From Sabethes cyaneus (taxonomy: Eukaryota > Arthropoda > Insecta > Diptera > Culicidae), in assembly GCF_943734655.1 (NCBI RefSeq), contig NC_071353.1, positions 27,075,001-27,139,000 of the forward strand: a DNA stretch of 64,000 bases, written 5' to 3'. The position numbers and the translations under genes were made by a program. Under the pieces are notes generated by a model. The model worked only from the letters and a program-made list of their open reading frames with translations. It was not told the origin of the DNA and did no database searches. Shown here piece after piece: positions 11,790 to 23,887 of this stretch. Every line of letters starts with the position of its first letter. Within the stretch, counting starts at the first letter, position 1.

Positions 11790-12785
11790 TACCGTTCTGA
11801 TTCAAACTTCGAACACTTAAGCTATGCTGAAACTTTCTTTAAAGAAAAATGTTCGAAAACATCTTTATTCTACTCCCATAAATGGTTTAATAGCATGACA
11901 ATTTAATTATTTTCGAGTTAAAATTTTAAAAATGAGGATAAAATGTTAATTTACATTGCAAAACACTAAAAAACTGCTGTTCGGTTTTGATTCAAACTTC
12001 GAACACTTTCATGATCGACATTCAAAGCTCGAATATTTCAGTCTCAGACATCGAACACTTGTATTACTTTGAAAAGTATTAATATTTTTAGTGTCATTCA
12101 ACTTAAATAAGTGAAATTTCGTCCTTTTTCTAAACACTGTCTTTTTAAATCCACCTAACAGTATGATTTAAATTTTTAACACAATAATTAGTTTCAATCC
12201 GTACTTCTGCAGTCATTTGCTAATATTTTCAAACTCTATGTACCACATCTAAAGCAAGTTAACATTGTACAGCTTTACAATGCAGATAATTCATGTTCCC
12301 GAAGAAAAATCCGGAAAACCCGGACATTATTCGTGGGTGTTCGAAGTTTAAATCACACCTCAAAACGTGATTCAAACTTCGAACACTTTTTTTTATCTAA
12401 TATCTTTGAAATAATGCATGAAATATTGTATCTTAACTATGCTGTAGTACGTATATATCTTGCACTTATCTAATAATCGCGAAGTGGGAAGGTAAATGTT
12501 CTAAAATTGGTAAAATAATGCAAACGAAAAAACAGCTACTTTTGCACGAAACGCTAAGAGTATGCGAACGAAATTAAAATCTGAGTTCTCACTTTTTTTC
12601 AGCGTCTGCTGATTTCTTACAAGGAGTCCTACAGTTCAATGTCATACCTCACCGGATAGAGGACATTCTAACGAACACGGTGGTGTACAATAAGCATAAT
12701 ATTTTTTCATATTAGCGATACTACGAGCATTTTATTCTGAAGTGTTCGAAGTTTGAGACTGTTCTAAGTTTGAATCAGAACGGTA
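11790..12785. mobile_element. TA-flanked TIR element, 996 bp, with iterated end motif
   Basis: Perfect 20-bp terminal inverted repeats: TACCGTTCTGATTCAAACTT at the left and its exact reverse complement at the right. The subterminal word TTCAAACTTCGAACACTT recurs internally near 11989 and 12368 and in inverse form near 12340 and 12741. No transposase ORF is present, so it is non-autonomous or the derivative of a larger element. Confidence 0.75.
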
Positions 12786-13093
12786 CATGTTGCATATTTC
12801 CGAGAAACGACACACCACACCAATAATGCGAATACACAAACCACACGCAAACGAATTACCTATTTACGATGTTGCGCCTGTCGCTTAGCACTCCATCTGC
12901 AGAGCGTTTTAGGTACAAAAACAACAATGTTCGCATCGAAAGAGCATAACCCTCTACACAATCCGAGTCTTTGCCCTATCCAGAAATTTTATGTCATTTT
13001 GAAGAGAAATTTAAAAGTGTAAAAGCTGAAAAGTGATCGAAAATGAATTCGAATTGAAAAAAGTGTGGTCAAAAGTGTCTCAACAAATCGGTT

Positions 13094-14337
13094 CTTACTT
13101 ACTTACTTAATTAGCCTAACGTCTTATGACAACGCTTGCGTAGCATAAGTTCATCATCTATTTCGATCCATGGCAACTGGTCTCCAGTTCCGCAGGCACC
13201 CAGGGCTAGCCAGATCTCGCTCCACCTGGTCTTGCCACCTTGCTCGCTGTTCCCTTCTTCGTTTTGTTCCTACCGGATTCGATGCGAAACCCATTTTTGC
13301 AGGATAGTTGTCTGGAATTCCAGCAACATGTCCTATCCAACGTATCTGTCCAGCTTTAACCACACATGCCGCCAAAGATGTTTCTTAGCACCCGCCGTTC
13401 GAAAACTTTGAGTGCTCGTAAGTCCTCTTCTAGCAGTGTCCACCATCGATTACTGCGCTCGGTCTCGCCCGCCAGCAAATACTACGTTTTAGACGTATTT
13501 ATCTTCAATCCAATCTTCTCTGCTTCGCGTTTTAGTCTGGTGTACTGATCTTCCACCGCCTCAAATGTTCTGCCGATCATCTCCTTGTCGAAGTCCCCTG
13601 CGAGATTCGAATGGGTCTGACATTCCACCCAAGATTCTCACACAGCACTGGATGTCATCCATCGTCGCCATGATAAGTCGCAAAGCTTTCGTCCGAATTT
13701 TCCATATCTCTTGTCGGTTTACACTATCATATGCGGCTTTGAAATCGATGAACAGGGGATGCCTGGAGGCTCGAAATTCGCGGCACTTCTGGAGGATCTG
13801 CCGCAAGGTGAAGATTTAGTCCGTTGTAGACCGACCCTCCATGAAGCCGGCCTGGTAACTTCCCACAAATCTATTGGCTATTCGCGATAGTCGGTGGAAG
13901 ATGACTTGGGACAGCACTTTGTAGGTGGCAATTTCGGAATAGTGATCGCTCGGTAGTCCTCACAATCCAGCTTATCACCTTTCTTGTAGATAGGGCAAAT
14001 AACCCCATCTTTCCATCTCTCCGGTTGTCGTTCCGTAATCCAAATCTTGACAATTAGTTGATGCAAATAGCCTGTCAACTTGTCCGGGCCCATTTTAATA
14101 AGTTCCACTCCAATGCCGTCCTTTCCCGTTGCTTTGTTGTTCTTCAGCCGTCGGATGGCTTCCTTAACTTCCCTTATCGATGGGAATGGCACATCTTCGT
14201 TGCTTGCTACACCAGTGACTCAAGTCGCTTCCTCCGCAATCATGGTCTTCCGCCTGCACACCATTCAGGTGTTCATCGTAGTGCTGCTTCCACCTTTCGA
14301 TCACCATCGGTCCTATCATTGTCATTGTTGCGGGTAG
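13094..14337 (-). mobile_element. RTE-clade non-LTR retrotransposon, 5'-truncated copy A
   Basis: It starts at its 3' end with an AAGT/TAAG tetramer tail (ACTTACTTACTTAATTAGCC on the plus strand), typical of RTE elements, and runs to about 14337 where it is 5'-truncated. Minus-strand pieces encode the finger region (IREVKEAIRRLKNNKATGKD at 13878-14192), the RT core (FIDFKAAYDSVNRQEIWKI; GGMSDPFESRRGLRQGD at 13561-13806) and the C-terminal GHVAGIPDN motif (13154-13375). Frameshifts and stops separate them, so it is dead. It belongs to the same family as the copy at 44573-48093, judged by a near-identical tail and protein. Confidence 0.9.
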
Positions 14338-15028
14338 AGGTTCAACAACTCAATGATGTGGAAACTTATTTTCAAAAAATTCGAAGGAAATCGGACTTGA
14401 AAATAAGAAGTTTACAACCTGTTTGCCCGGACAAACCAAAAAGATTCGCTCATGATCTATGGGAATCCTCGGGTTGGAATCGTATGAAGGAATTCCGCTG
14501 AGAATTCGTATTCAATGCCTTGCATATAGATTCTTATATGAGAATTCCCGGGGTACGTATAACTCGGTAAGTGAATCTAGAGATAACATGTTTTACAGTT
14601 TAGAGTTTACATTGCACAAATATTACTACTAGCACTAAATATTATGAAAATCCAAATAACAACTGAAGAAGCTTGTTAGGTTCTTATCAACCCGTTACAG
14701 TTTTACGTTACCAATAAATGGATAAAGCTATATATTTCCTAAGTGGTATTACAAAATGGACACAATAAAATATCTCAATCAATCAAACGATGAACACAAA
14801 CGATCAGACATGATCAACCACATGAAAAACCCCCTTACTTTGCGGTGCTGCCTAGCTGTATACTCCGGGTCCAGTAATTGACAAATATCCGATTACACTC
14901 CCGTCACTGGAGCGAGAAGCAATCTAACAGCCTTCGACGAACCAGTTTAAATCGATGCTCCCATGTCGGCACTTGCTGCAGTTTAAATTCTACTTCGAAG
15001 AGCAACACATCGCAATACCTAAAAAAAT
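14338..15028. other. Intergenic and 5' flank of the SDR gene
   Basis: AT-rich sequence with no gene signature. The last ~180 bp is more GC-balanced and probably holds the promoter and 5' UTR of the dehydrogenase starting at 15029. I cannot fix a start site. Confidence 0.4.
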
Positions 15029-16415
15029 ATGGAAAAGTGGAACGGAAAAGTAGCTCTGGTAACCGGTGCCAGTTCGGGAATAGGTCGCGACGTAGCCTTG
15101 GCACTAGCGGACGCCGGTATGCTGGTAGTTGGAATTGCCAGGCGGGTGGAACTGATCGAAATGTTGGCCAACAAGATCACCGGAAGTGGTAAAGTTTTCG
15201 CCAGGAAATGCGATGTATCCCATGAATCTGAACTATTGGAAACATTCGAGTGGATCCGAAAGACACTGGGTGGAGTTGATGTGCTGATATGTAATGCTGG
15301 CGTCTTTCGGTGTAATTTTGTAACGCGTATGAAGAATTGAATATTTTTGGTTAGTTGAAATAGTCGATGGAATCATGCTTTCTTATTACTTTCAGAAAGC
15401 GATACTTCGGATTTCCGTGATACTTTTAATGTGAACGTCGTGGGTACGTGTGTTTGTATTCGGGAAGCGGTGAAAAATATGAAAGAACGTGCCGTTCCAG
15501 GGCACATTTTCATTGTCAACAGTATTCTGGGGAAACGTATCCCGGACGTTACGGTGCCGATGTTCGGCACATATCCTGCGTCGAAGTTTGCTCTCACCGG
15601 ACTAGCGGAAGTGGTTCGCAAGGAATTGATATACTTCAAGCTACCGATCAGGCTAACCGTAGGGATTAGATGATGGATTTGTTGTACGTTTTACATACAT
15701 GTGTTGATAAATTTTAGAGTATTCATCCGGGAATGGTTCAAACTGATATAATTAAGGTATTCGATTCTGCTCTAGCTCAACGATTGCCAAAGCTGGAGGT
15801 TTTTGACGTAACAGCCAACATTTTGCATTGCTTAGGAACACCGCTGGACGTTCACGTAAGTTCAGTTTTATATAATCGATCCGTTGCTATTTAGTTTCAG
15901 TTTGCATTTGTGTTAACCAGGTGTTAACATAATCTGTTGGAGGATACTAGTTACATGAGTAATATAATATTTTACCCTTGACTGGTCTCGATTGATTGGA
16001 TATACTTCTCACTTACAATACTCTTATATAATCAATGCAAACGACAATAGACAAATTTCGCGATTGACATCCCGAGGGATCATTGTAATAATATTTCTTG
16101 TGAAGAGTTATTTAACCGAATTGTAAAGATTTATTGCAATATTATAACATGAAGGTTACAATCATGCTCTCACACTCTAATGTATCATTTTCATGTTACT
16201 GTCCACCTCTAACCCGAGCTCGTCCTATAAATTTCAAAACTTTTGTAACAGTATCACTGCTGTTTTTTCTTTCTAATCTTTCAAATCAAGAAAAACAATT
16301 ACTGAGAAATATTTCCTAGATTACCTTCTACCATATTATTAATTATATTTCTTGTACCGTTTCGTTGTAGATCGATGAGATGATTATCATGCCTGCCATG
16401 GTACCATTCACGTAG
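15029..16415 (+). CDS. Short-chain dehydrogenase/reductase (DHRS11/farnesol dehydrogenase-like), 4 exons
   Basis: An NAD(P)-dependent oxidoreductase of the classical SDR family. Coding exons are 15029-15326, 15396-15658, 15718-15855 and 16371-16415 with GT-AG borders, totalling 744 nt and 247 residues, the usual length for the DHRS11/farnesol dehydrogenase group. Motifs: the Rossmann TGASSGIG at residues 13-20, NAG near 92-94, a VNVVG segment, a serine in IVNS, the catalytic YPASK, and IRLTSIHPGMV after it. The last exon encodes only IDEMIIMPAMVPFT, a typical C-terminal segment. The first donor (C|GTATGA) was chosen because it alone restores the frame. In mosquitoes close relatives oxidise farnesol in juvenile hormone synthesis; the substrate here is inferred from the family only. 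Confidence 0.88.
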
Positions 16416-17284
16416 TACCAACATAGTACCAATACGTAGTTCTTGTTTATCGATCGTGGTTTGGGAAATTCAAGGAAAAACATCCCCAAGTACAGTCAAC
16501 ATTATAAAAATTATATATCAAATGTAAATTATAATTGCAAGAGGAAGCATTTTAATAATGCCAATTCACCAACCAGTTCCAGAAATGTATTTATTTACTA
16601 TGACTACTATGTATCGTGTGAAACTGCACGATTCTCGGAAATAAAATAGTCTAAACCCAAAGATTTTTTATTGTAAATATAATTCACTTCCAGGAAAATT
16701 ATACAATTTAAAAAAAATTTAACGTTAAGGGAACAAAACAAATTAATTTTGACACAGTAATTTTGACTTCAAATAATGGCGAAAAGCTCCGGTAAGCAAT
16801 CCATACTTTGATTATATGAAAAAGTACAGATTTAGTATTTTATCCAGAACTGTTTTTTTTGTCTTACATCAACACGTACAACCTCTCGGTAAAGAACTCT
16901 CGATGTGTATGCAAACAACATCGCTTAAGTAGACGGAATAAAATTTATTAATCCATTCAATTACTGAACCGCTAAATTTAAATTGAGTCTAATTGATCGT
17001 TAGATAAGCCATTGGAAAGTTAATAATAGCATAATTAATATTTTGTCGTAGCACTATGTCTTACCGCCGAGTGCTATAGTCATTCCATAATTTAAATTCT
17101 ACTTAGTCGTCACGAAAATATGACAAATTTTGAAGTATAATATCTCCGCCAATTACGAATGGATTTTGATTAAATAGTGGAAATTAGCAAAAAGTTTCAC
17201 GATCGCCGTTTTGTGATCGCCTTGCTTTACAAACAGGGATGACAGTCTGTTCACTGTGATTTCGATTTTAAAAATCGATTAGAA
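16416..17284. other. Intergenic, AT-rich
   Basis: 3' flank of the SDR gene, with a possible AATAAA signal near 16641. No further gene or clear repeat recognised. Confidence 0.4.
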
Positions 17285-17540
17285 AAAAAGTGACAGTGAG
17301 TCTGCTCGTCCCAACAAGTCGAAGATATTTTAAGCCTAGACCAATTTGATGTCTGTGTTTGGGAAGTACACCAGAAAAAGTGACAGTCTCCTCGTCCCAA
17401 CAGGTCGAAGGTTTTTTTTCATACGACAATTTTGATGTACTAATTTGATGTCTGTGTTGGTGAAATGCGCAGGAAAAAGTCACAAAATCTACCTTCCCAA
17501 CAGGTGGGACCATTAAACCTATAGGTCAATTTGATGTATT
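17285..17540. repeat. Tandem satellite, ~90-bp unit, block 2
   Basis: Two to three units of the same repeat as at 9905-10235: CCTAGACCAATTTGATGTCT, GTGTTTGGGAAGTACACCAG, then AAAAAGTGACAG and CTCGTCCCAACAGGT. The R1-like element begins close to its right end, suggesting insertion into or next to satellite DNA. Confidence 0.7.
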
Positions 17541-20500
17541 AGTGATCATTGAAATGGCATCGGAGCAAGAGCCAAAAACAAAACATGCGCCATCATGGAA
17601 AATTCGACCGCGTCCTAACCGTGGAGATGGATCGGAAATACCTTCGATCATTCGACGGTGTCCCGTGAAGCCATTCAAGGAAACCCATATGACCCAGGGG
17701 CTGTCAGACAGCGGCAGAAAATCAGAGACGCTTGAAAGGCCAGATGGTGTTGAGTTTGTTCCAGCGTCGACCGAAACTTGCGGATGTTTTTATATTGTTT
17801 TCCAAAAGAGCAATGAAGCATGCGGGCCTCCGCGTCTTTAAGGTTTGGAAGGCGTGGAATGGAACCGGAAAGACATATAAGCAACGGTGACCAACGCCTG
17901 CGCCAGGAAGCTGTAATGAGAATTGCTGATGAAATCATGGTGCATCGTGATAGACGACGAGACTTACATCAACACGCGGACATAAAGCAGTTGTCGAGGC
18001 AGCTGTTTTAAGCTGCCACATTGCGAGCCGTCCATGAGGTAAAGAAGAAGAAGAAGGTGGCTAAATTCATCAAAAATTCCTTGGCAGGCCATCTGTTGGT
18101 GTGGTAAGATGAGCCAGACGGACATTACGATATGCAAACCGCAACCTTAAACATGCTAGAGGCCATCGCCAACAAAATGTTGGTGTCTGGCAAAATTAAG
18201 GTAGGCTGATCAGTCTGTACACTTGCGTCCAAATGGCGAATCGAACGCTGTTTCAGGTGTATGGGCTTCGGCCATCAGGCAGGCAAGTGCAAAGCCCCCG
18301 ATCGGCCCAAGCTGTGCAGGCGGTGCGGCGAAGACGGCCACTTTGCCAGGGGATGGTGCAATCCTCCCAGGTGCTTGCTCTGCACAGCCGAAGCGGGAAA
18401 TAAGCATGCCACTGCAAGGTGGCCCACTGTGTGTGGCTTATAGGAAGGCTTTGCAACGATAATGGTGCAGGTTATACAGATTAACCTGAACCAGTGTGAC
18501 ACGGCACAGGAGCTGCTTTGGCAGACGGCAGCCAAAGCGGGGTGCGATATTGCCATTATCGCGGACCGCTACCGGGTCCCCCGAGATGGCGCTAATTGGG
18601 TAGGCGACAAGGGTCGGATGACAGCGATTGCTGTGATGGGTAGATCTCCCATCTAGGAGGTGGTTTCATGCGACCAAGAGGGGTCGTGATTACTGTGGTC
18701 GATGGCGTCTGCATCTGTAGCTGCTACGCTCCACCTAGGTGGTCGCCGGAGAAGTTTACCCGGATGCTAGACGTGCTCACCGACGAGCTCACGGGCCGCA
18801 AGCCCGTTGTCATTGGAGGAGACTTCAACGCTTAGGCTGTCGAATGGGGTAGCAGGTGCACTACCCCTAGGAGACAAAGCTTCCTGGAAGCTCTGTCCAA
18901 GCTGGACGTAAGTCTGGCTAACGGAGGATCCGTCAGTACCTTTTGTAGAGGGGTACAACAATCGATTATCGATATCACCTTCTGCAGTCCAACGTTGCTT
19001 GCCAACGTGGGATGGAGGGTGTCAGACGAGTACACACACAGTGACCACTAAGCTACACGGTACACGATTGAACGACGGATGCCACGGCCACGCGAGTTGA
19101 AATCGACAGGGACGAGGTGGAAAGTGAAGTCCTTCGACAAAGACCTGTTCATTGAAGCACTCAGCGCAGAGAGCAACCGCTCGAACCTGAGTACCCGTGA
19201 GCTCACTAACGTCCTAGTACGGGCATGTGATACCGCCATTGGCAGAACTATGGGGGGCCAGGAGGGGCTAAGCCCCCCCGGGGGGAAACTTAGCCCCCCC
19301 TAGAAAAATTGACTTAGCCGACCAATATAACGGTCGAAAAAATTCCGGGGCTATAGCCCCCCCTAGAAATGAGCGCTAGTTCCGCCAATGGATACCACTA
19401 TGCCCAGGACGGGGCAGCCAACGAACGGTCGTCGCTCGGTATACTGGTTTAGTGATACCATTGCCCGGCTCCGCTCCAGGTGCCGCAGAGCGAGAAGCCT
19501 AGTGCAGAGGGCCCGAACCGTTGCAGATGCTGAAGCTCGGGGGGTCGAACTTAGAGCAGCCAGGTTGGCGCTCAACAAGGAGGTTAGGTGTAGCAAGACA
19601 TCCTGTTTTCAGGAGCTATGCTGCGATGCGGATTCGAACCCCTGGGATGGTGCATACCAGGTGGTGATGACAAAGATGAAGGGTGCATCCGCGCCGCAGG
19701 AAACCTACCCCCAAAAGCTGAAAGTCATCGTAGAAGGGCTCTTTTCGCAACGCGATCCAGTTTGGTGGTCTCCGACCCCGTACGGTCAATCGAATGATGT
19801 CCTTATTCCGGTCACGAATGAGGAACTCATCGTAATTGCCAGGGATTTAAAAACGAAGAAAGCGCCCAGTCCTGACGGGATTCCGAACAAGACACTCAAA
19901 GTGGCGATCAAAGCATATCCCGATATGTTTATAGAGACGCTTCAGAATTTCCTAGAGGTATGCGAATTTCCAGACAAATGGAAAGTCCAAAGATTGGTAC
20001 TGCTGCCGAAGCCGCGGAAACCAGCTGGTGATCCCTCGTCGTACAGGCCAATTTGCAGGTTGCTTAAAAGTTACTTCGAGAACCGGACGCTAGTGTACGA
20101 CACGGCGCATGGGACGAAGAAGTACAAAGTGACGGCGGGTGTTCCACAGGGCTCAATTCTCGTCCCCACGCTCTGGAATGCCATGTACGATGGGGTGGTG
20201 TGGCTCGAACTACCCGCTGGGGTCGAGATCACTGATGGCTTCGCCGATGATATCGTCCTTACAGTGGTAGGCGAGTTTCTAGAGGAGGTGGAAATGCTGG
20301 CATCGGACTCCATAAGCATAATAGAGGGTTGGATGGCGGGCGTCAATCGACGATTGGCCCACCACAAGACGGAAGCGGGGATGATCAGTAACCGTAAGTC
20401 GGGCTTAGATGCCAAAATAATCGTTGGAGGACAGATGATTGTCTCCAAACGAAGTGTGAAGTACCTGGGTGTTATGGCAGACAACAGGCTGAACTTCACC

Positions 20501-21518
20501 GGGTAAAACGTCAACGGCGGTTACTGCGCTGTCCAAGATTATGCCGAACGGCTATGGTCCTAGCAGCAGTAAGAGACGCCTGATGGCCAGCGTTGCCATG
20601 TCGGTGCTACGGTATGGTGCACCGGCATGGGCCCCGACTTTGGAGAGTAAGCGCAATCAGGCATGTCTGAACAAGGTGTTTAGGCTGTTAGCATTGCGCG
20701 TTGCGTGCGGCTACCGTACCATATTATTGCAGCCATGATTCCCATATGCATACTTCTACGTGAGGACATTGAGTGCCATAGGCAGAGGAACGTGAGGGGC
20801 GCTAGGGATAGAGCTAGGCTGGACTCTATTAGGCGTTGGCAGGCGCAATGGGATCGCACCGATCACGGTAGGTGGACCCATAGGCTGATCCAGAACATCT
20901 CGTCCTGGATCAGTAGAAGACATGGGGAGGTAAACTTTTTCCTTACCCAGTTTCTGTCGGGACATGGATGCTTTAAGAAGTATCTACACACGCGTGGGCG
21001 GGCACCGTTTGCACGGTAGCCGAGGAAACGGCGGAGCATGTGGTGTTTTACTGCCCGCGTTTCGCGGCTACTCTGCGGGTGATGCTTGCGGAAGACAGCA
21101 ACGCCGATAACATCGTGCAGAGAATGTGTGCTGAACAGCGTCGATAGGGCGGCAACGGATGTGATAAGGGAGTTGCAACGGCTAGAACGTTTGCAACGAC
21201 AGGGCCTGACATAGTTTAGCTAGGGTCAATAATGAACTGATTGGGCAACCCAGGCCTAGGTGAAGGATAGTGGCGGTATAAAGTGACAAGGGTGTTGTGT
21301 GAACCAACGCACGCAACGGATAAGTCGGAGTGCTAAGGCACGTCCTCCCTCCTGAAGTAAAACCTAACGGTAGTTCCGGGAGGGGTTCAGAAATGGGCAG
21401 CAGGAGAGTTTTTAGTAGGTAGGCGCATGTTGGCACCTTGCGAATTCTATTCGGCACCGTGAAGGTGCTGTCTATGAAGATTTTCTCCCTGCATAAAAAA
21501 TATAAAAAAACGCCGAGA
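17541..21518 (+). mobile_element. R1-clade-like non-LTR retrotransposon, decayed copy 1
   Basis: In order: gag-like remnants (17541-18230, poorly conserved); zinc knuckles of CCHC type at 18250-18440 (FRCMGFGHQAGKC, LCRRCGEDGHFARGWC); an apurinic-like endonuclease (QINLNQCDTAQELL at 18470; GGDFNA near 18815; SDEYTHSDH near 19022); and RT (19388-20506) with APSPDGIPNK, GVPQGS and the catalytic FADDI. The C-terminus has LTQFLSGHGCFKKYL (20940-20985). A stop follows GGDFNA, and between YRPICRLL and KSYFENR a large part of the RT palm is deleted. A 154-bp hAT MITE splits the EN/RT junction at 19237. The 3' end is an AAAAATATAAAAAAA tail near 21500. It is related to copy 2 at 55686-62782. Confidence 0.82.
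19237..19390. mobile_element. hAT-type MITE, 154 bp, inside R1-like copy 1
   Basis: It begins CATTGGC and ends GCCAATG, with a longer right TIR (GAGCGCTAGTTCCGCCAATG). An 8-bp near-perfect target duplication flanks it (GATACCGC at 19229-19236, GATACCAC at 19391-19398). Removing it restores the R1 reading RACDT-TMPR. The interior is rich in GGGGGG/CCCCCC tracts. A solo end of the same family lies at 8531. Confidence 0.85.
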
Positions 21519-21544
21519 GCAGGGCTTGCCATATCAAGAATTCC

Positions 21545-22689
21545 TCTCTAATGTACTCGTTCATGTGCGCGTCTCGACATCCGCAAGTCGGCTTCGACCT
21601 GGTCCAGCCATCTAGCGTGTTGGGTCCCTTTATTCCTGGTGCCGGCGGGGTTCTTGAAAAGAACGGATTTCACTGCACAGTCGTCCGGTATCCTTGCGAC
21701 GTGGCCGACCCAACGTCATCTCCCAACTTTCACCAAGTGTACGATGGAAATCTCTCCAAGCAATGCCTGTAGCTCGTCATTCATACGCCTCCGCAATTTT
21801 CCGCTTTCCGTTTGTACTCCGCCAAAAATAGTCCGCAAAACCTTTCGTTGAAATACGGCAAGTGCCAGATCGACCGTAAGCAAAGTTACTGTCTCAAGTC
21901 CGTAGAGGTCTATCAGTCTGATTAACATTTTGTATATCGTCAGCTCTGTGCGGCGGCGTATGCACCTTGATCGAAGCGTCTTGCGGAGTGAAAAGTAGGC
22001 TCGATTTCCAGCTTGAATGCGTCGTTAGATCTTCTTACTCGTATTATTGTTGGCGGTGACCAGAGATTCCAAATATACGAACTCATGAACCACTTTCAGT
22101 TTATCGCCGTCAATTGACTATTAATAGTCTCCGTCCGTTGCTTTCTCTGGTGCCTCTTACTACCGTATATTTGGTTTTCGACGCATTGATTTGTAACCCT
22201 ATCCTCCTTGCTTCCTAGCGTTTTTAGTCTGGCGTAGATTGCTTCCGCCGTCCCAAGGTTTCTAGTAATGATATCTTGGTTGTCTGCGAAGATTAGGTCT
22301 CGCTCGCCGGATCACACCTTTAGTAGCGATATTGAATAACTAACAGGACAGTCCATTCCCTTGCCGCAACCCACTGCGCGATTCGAAAGGACTCGAGAGT
22401 GTCCCCGAAACGCGCACGTAGCACATCACTCGCTCCAGGGTAGCTTTGATCAGCCGTGTCAGTTTGTCCAGAAGACAGTACTCGTGCAATATCTGCCATG
22501 GCTTTTCGCGTTCAACTGTATCGTATGCTGCTTTGAAATCTACGAAAATATGACACGTCGGCACATTGTACACTCGACATTTCTGGAGGAAAATTTGTTT
22601 CGTACTAGCACGGGCTCCCATAAAGCCCGGGGATAGTCCACGCGACAAAATCTAGAAGAGCACCTTGTAGGCGGCATTGACCAACGTGA
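21545..22689 (-). mobile_element. RTE-clade retrotransposon fragment, copy B
   Basis: Minus-strand reading gives RT pieces CHIFVDFKAAYDTVEREKPW and SGTLSSPFESRSGLRQG (22340-22648), and the C-terminal FQRKVLRTIFGGVQTESGK (21716-21928) and RWLDQVE-like end. It has many frame breaks. Its 3' end lies within ~30 bp of the 3' tail of R1-like copy 1, and its 5' end is cut at the MITE at 22690. Confidence 0.8.
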
Positions 22690-22997
22690 CCCAGGTTACC
22701 AATAAGCATTTCCATTGCAATTTAAATGCAAGCCAATAAACATTTAAGTTGCCTTAAATGCTACTTGAATGCTATTTTGGCAAAATATGCGGCTACTTCA
22801 CTGCTAGCCCTCTCATAGTGCTGACAATGCTTATTTGCAACTAGTTACCGACAAGAATTTAAATAGAATTTCGGATGCCAATTTACAACAGTTATGCAGT
22901 CAAAAAGCTGATAAACAGCAACTTGCAGTATAAAAAGCCAGAGATGCTGATAAACGATTGATTTACTGCTTATACTAATGCTTAATGGTTATCTGGG
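22690..22997. mobile_element. MITE, 308 bp, CCCAGGTTACC ends
   Basis: The left end CCCAGGTTACCAATAAGCAT is the imperfect inverse of the right end ATGCTTAATGGTTATCTGGG. It is AT-rich inside and non-coding. It lies at the 5' border of RTE copy B. Confidence 0.65.
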
Positions 22998-23199
22998 ATA
23001 TCTTGTGCAAAACTGCTAACATTTTTCTGCCTTGGAAAAGTCGGGCATTTCCGGTTTTTACAAACAAGTGGTACGAACTAGGGTTCGAATTACTAATAAT
23101 AAACCCACTAACAATAAATTTAGGTTACAAAGAGAATCAAAACAAACCACAGTAAAAATTTCAAACCAGAGTTGTGGTTAGGCACCGTGCAAATGTTTA

Positions 23200-23414
23200 T
23201 CCAGCTTTTTACGAGCCATAATGGCGGACGTGTTCGTAATATTTGAACAGCATTTTTGACATTTCCCTAATACATCGCACGTTTTCTTTCCGTGCGTTCA
23301 CGGTAGAACTAAAGGAATGCACGGAAAGAAAACGTGCGATGTATTAGGGAATTGTCAAAAGTGCTGTTCAAATATTACGAACACGTCCGCCATTATGGCT
23401 CGCAAAAAGCTGGA
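23200..23414. mobile_element. Near-perfect hairpin MITE, 215 bp
   Basis: Two arms of about 96 bp with only a few mismatches, starting TCCAGCTTTTTACGAGCCAT and ending in the inverse, with a ~23-bp loop at about 23300. It belongs to the family with TCCAGCTTTTTACGCGC ends found at 32121-33131. The high arm identity implies a recent insertion. It lies ~300 bp upstream of the probable SAR1 promoter. Confidence 0.8.
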
Positions 23415-23689
23415 TTGAAGATCCAACCGGAGACGGGCAAAAACAACCCTCGAAGTCTGCATTACGTAATATATACAACTTCCCTAAGTTAACTCAAATA
23501 GTGAAAAGCTACACCCCTCGTCAGCTGCATGTTTCACTTTACCCAACACGTGAGGGCAGCACTTTCTACGTGACTTCCACGTCAAGCGTTCTCTTGCGCG
23601 TGTACCGAATTCTCTCCCGTAAATGTCAAAAGTTCGTGAGAACGGGAGATAAATGAGCACGCAACGAGAAAAACCTCTGCCATCGAGAT

Positions 23690-23887
23690 CGACGGTCGGC
23701 CAACAAGTTCATATCACGCATAGGCATAGTCGCATAGTCAAAAAAGAGCAAAGAAAAGTGTCCGTCTCCATCATCATCGGTTTGGGGTGAAAAATATTTC
23801 AGCAAAGTTCCGTGTTGTCTAGCGTTCTAGTGAAAGTTTTGTTTCTTCCGAGTTGAATCAGCTTCCGCGGACTTCATTTCACGCTAG
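23690..23887 (+). promoter_or_regulatory. Probable SAR1 promoter-proximal region and 5' UTR exon
   Basis: A non-coding stretch ending in CTAG with a good donor (GTATGT at 23888). A matching acceptor (TTCTTAAGCGTTCAG) ends at 25889, 22 bp before the SAR1 ATG. Together they would form a ~2.0-kb first intron within the 5' UTR. This is inference from splice-like sites only; the transcription start is not fixed. Confidence 0.4.
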
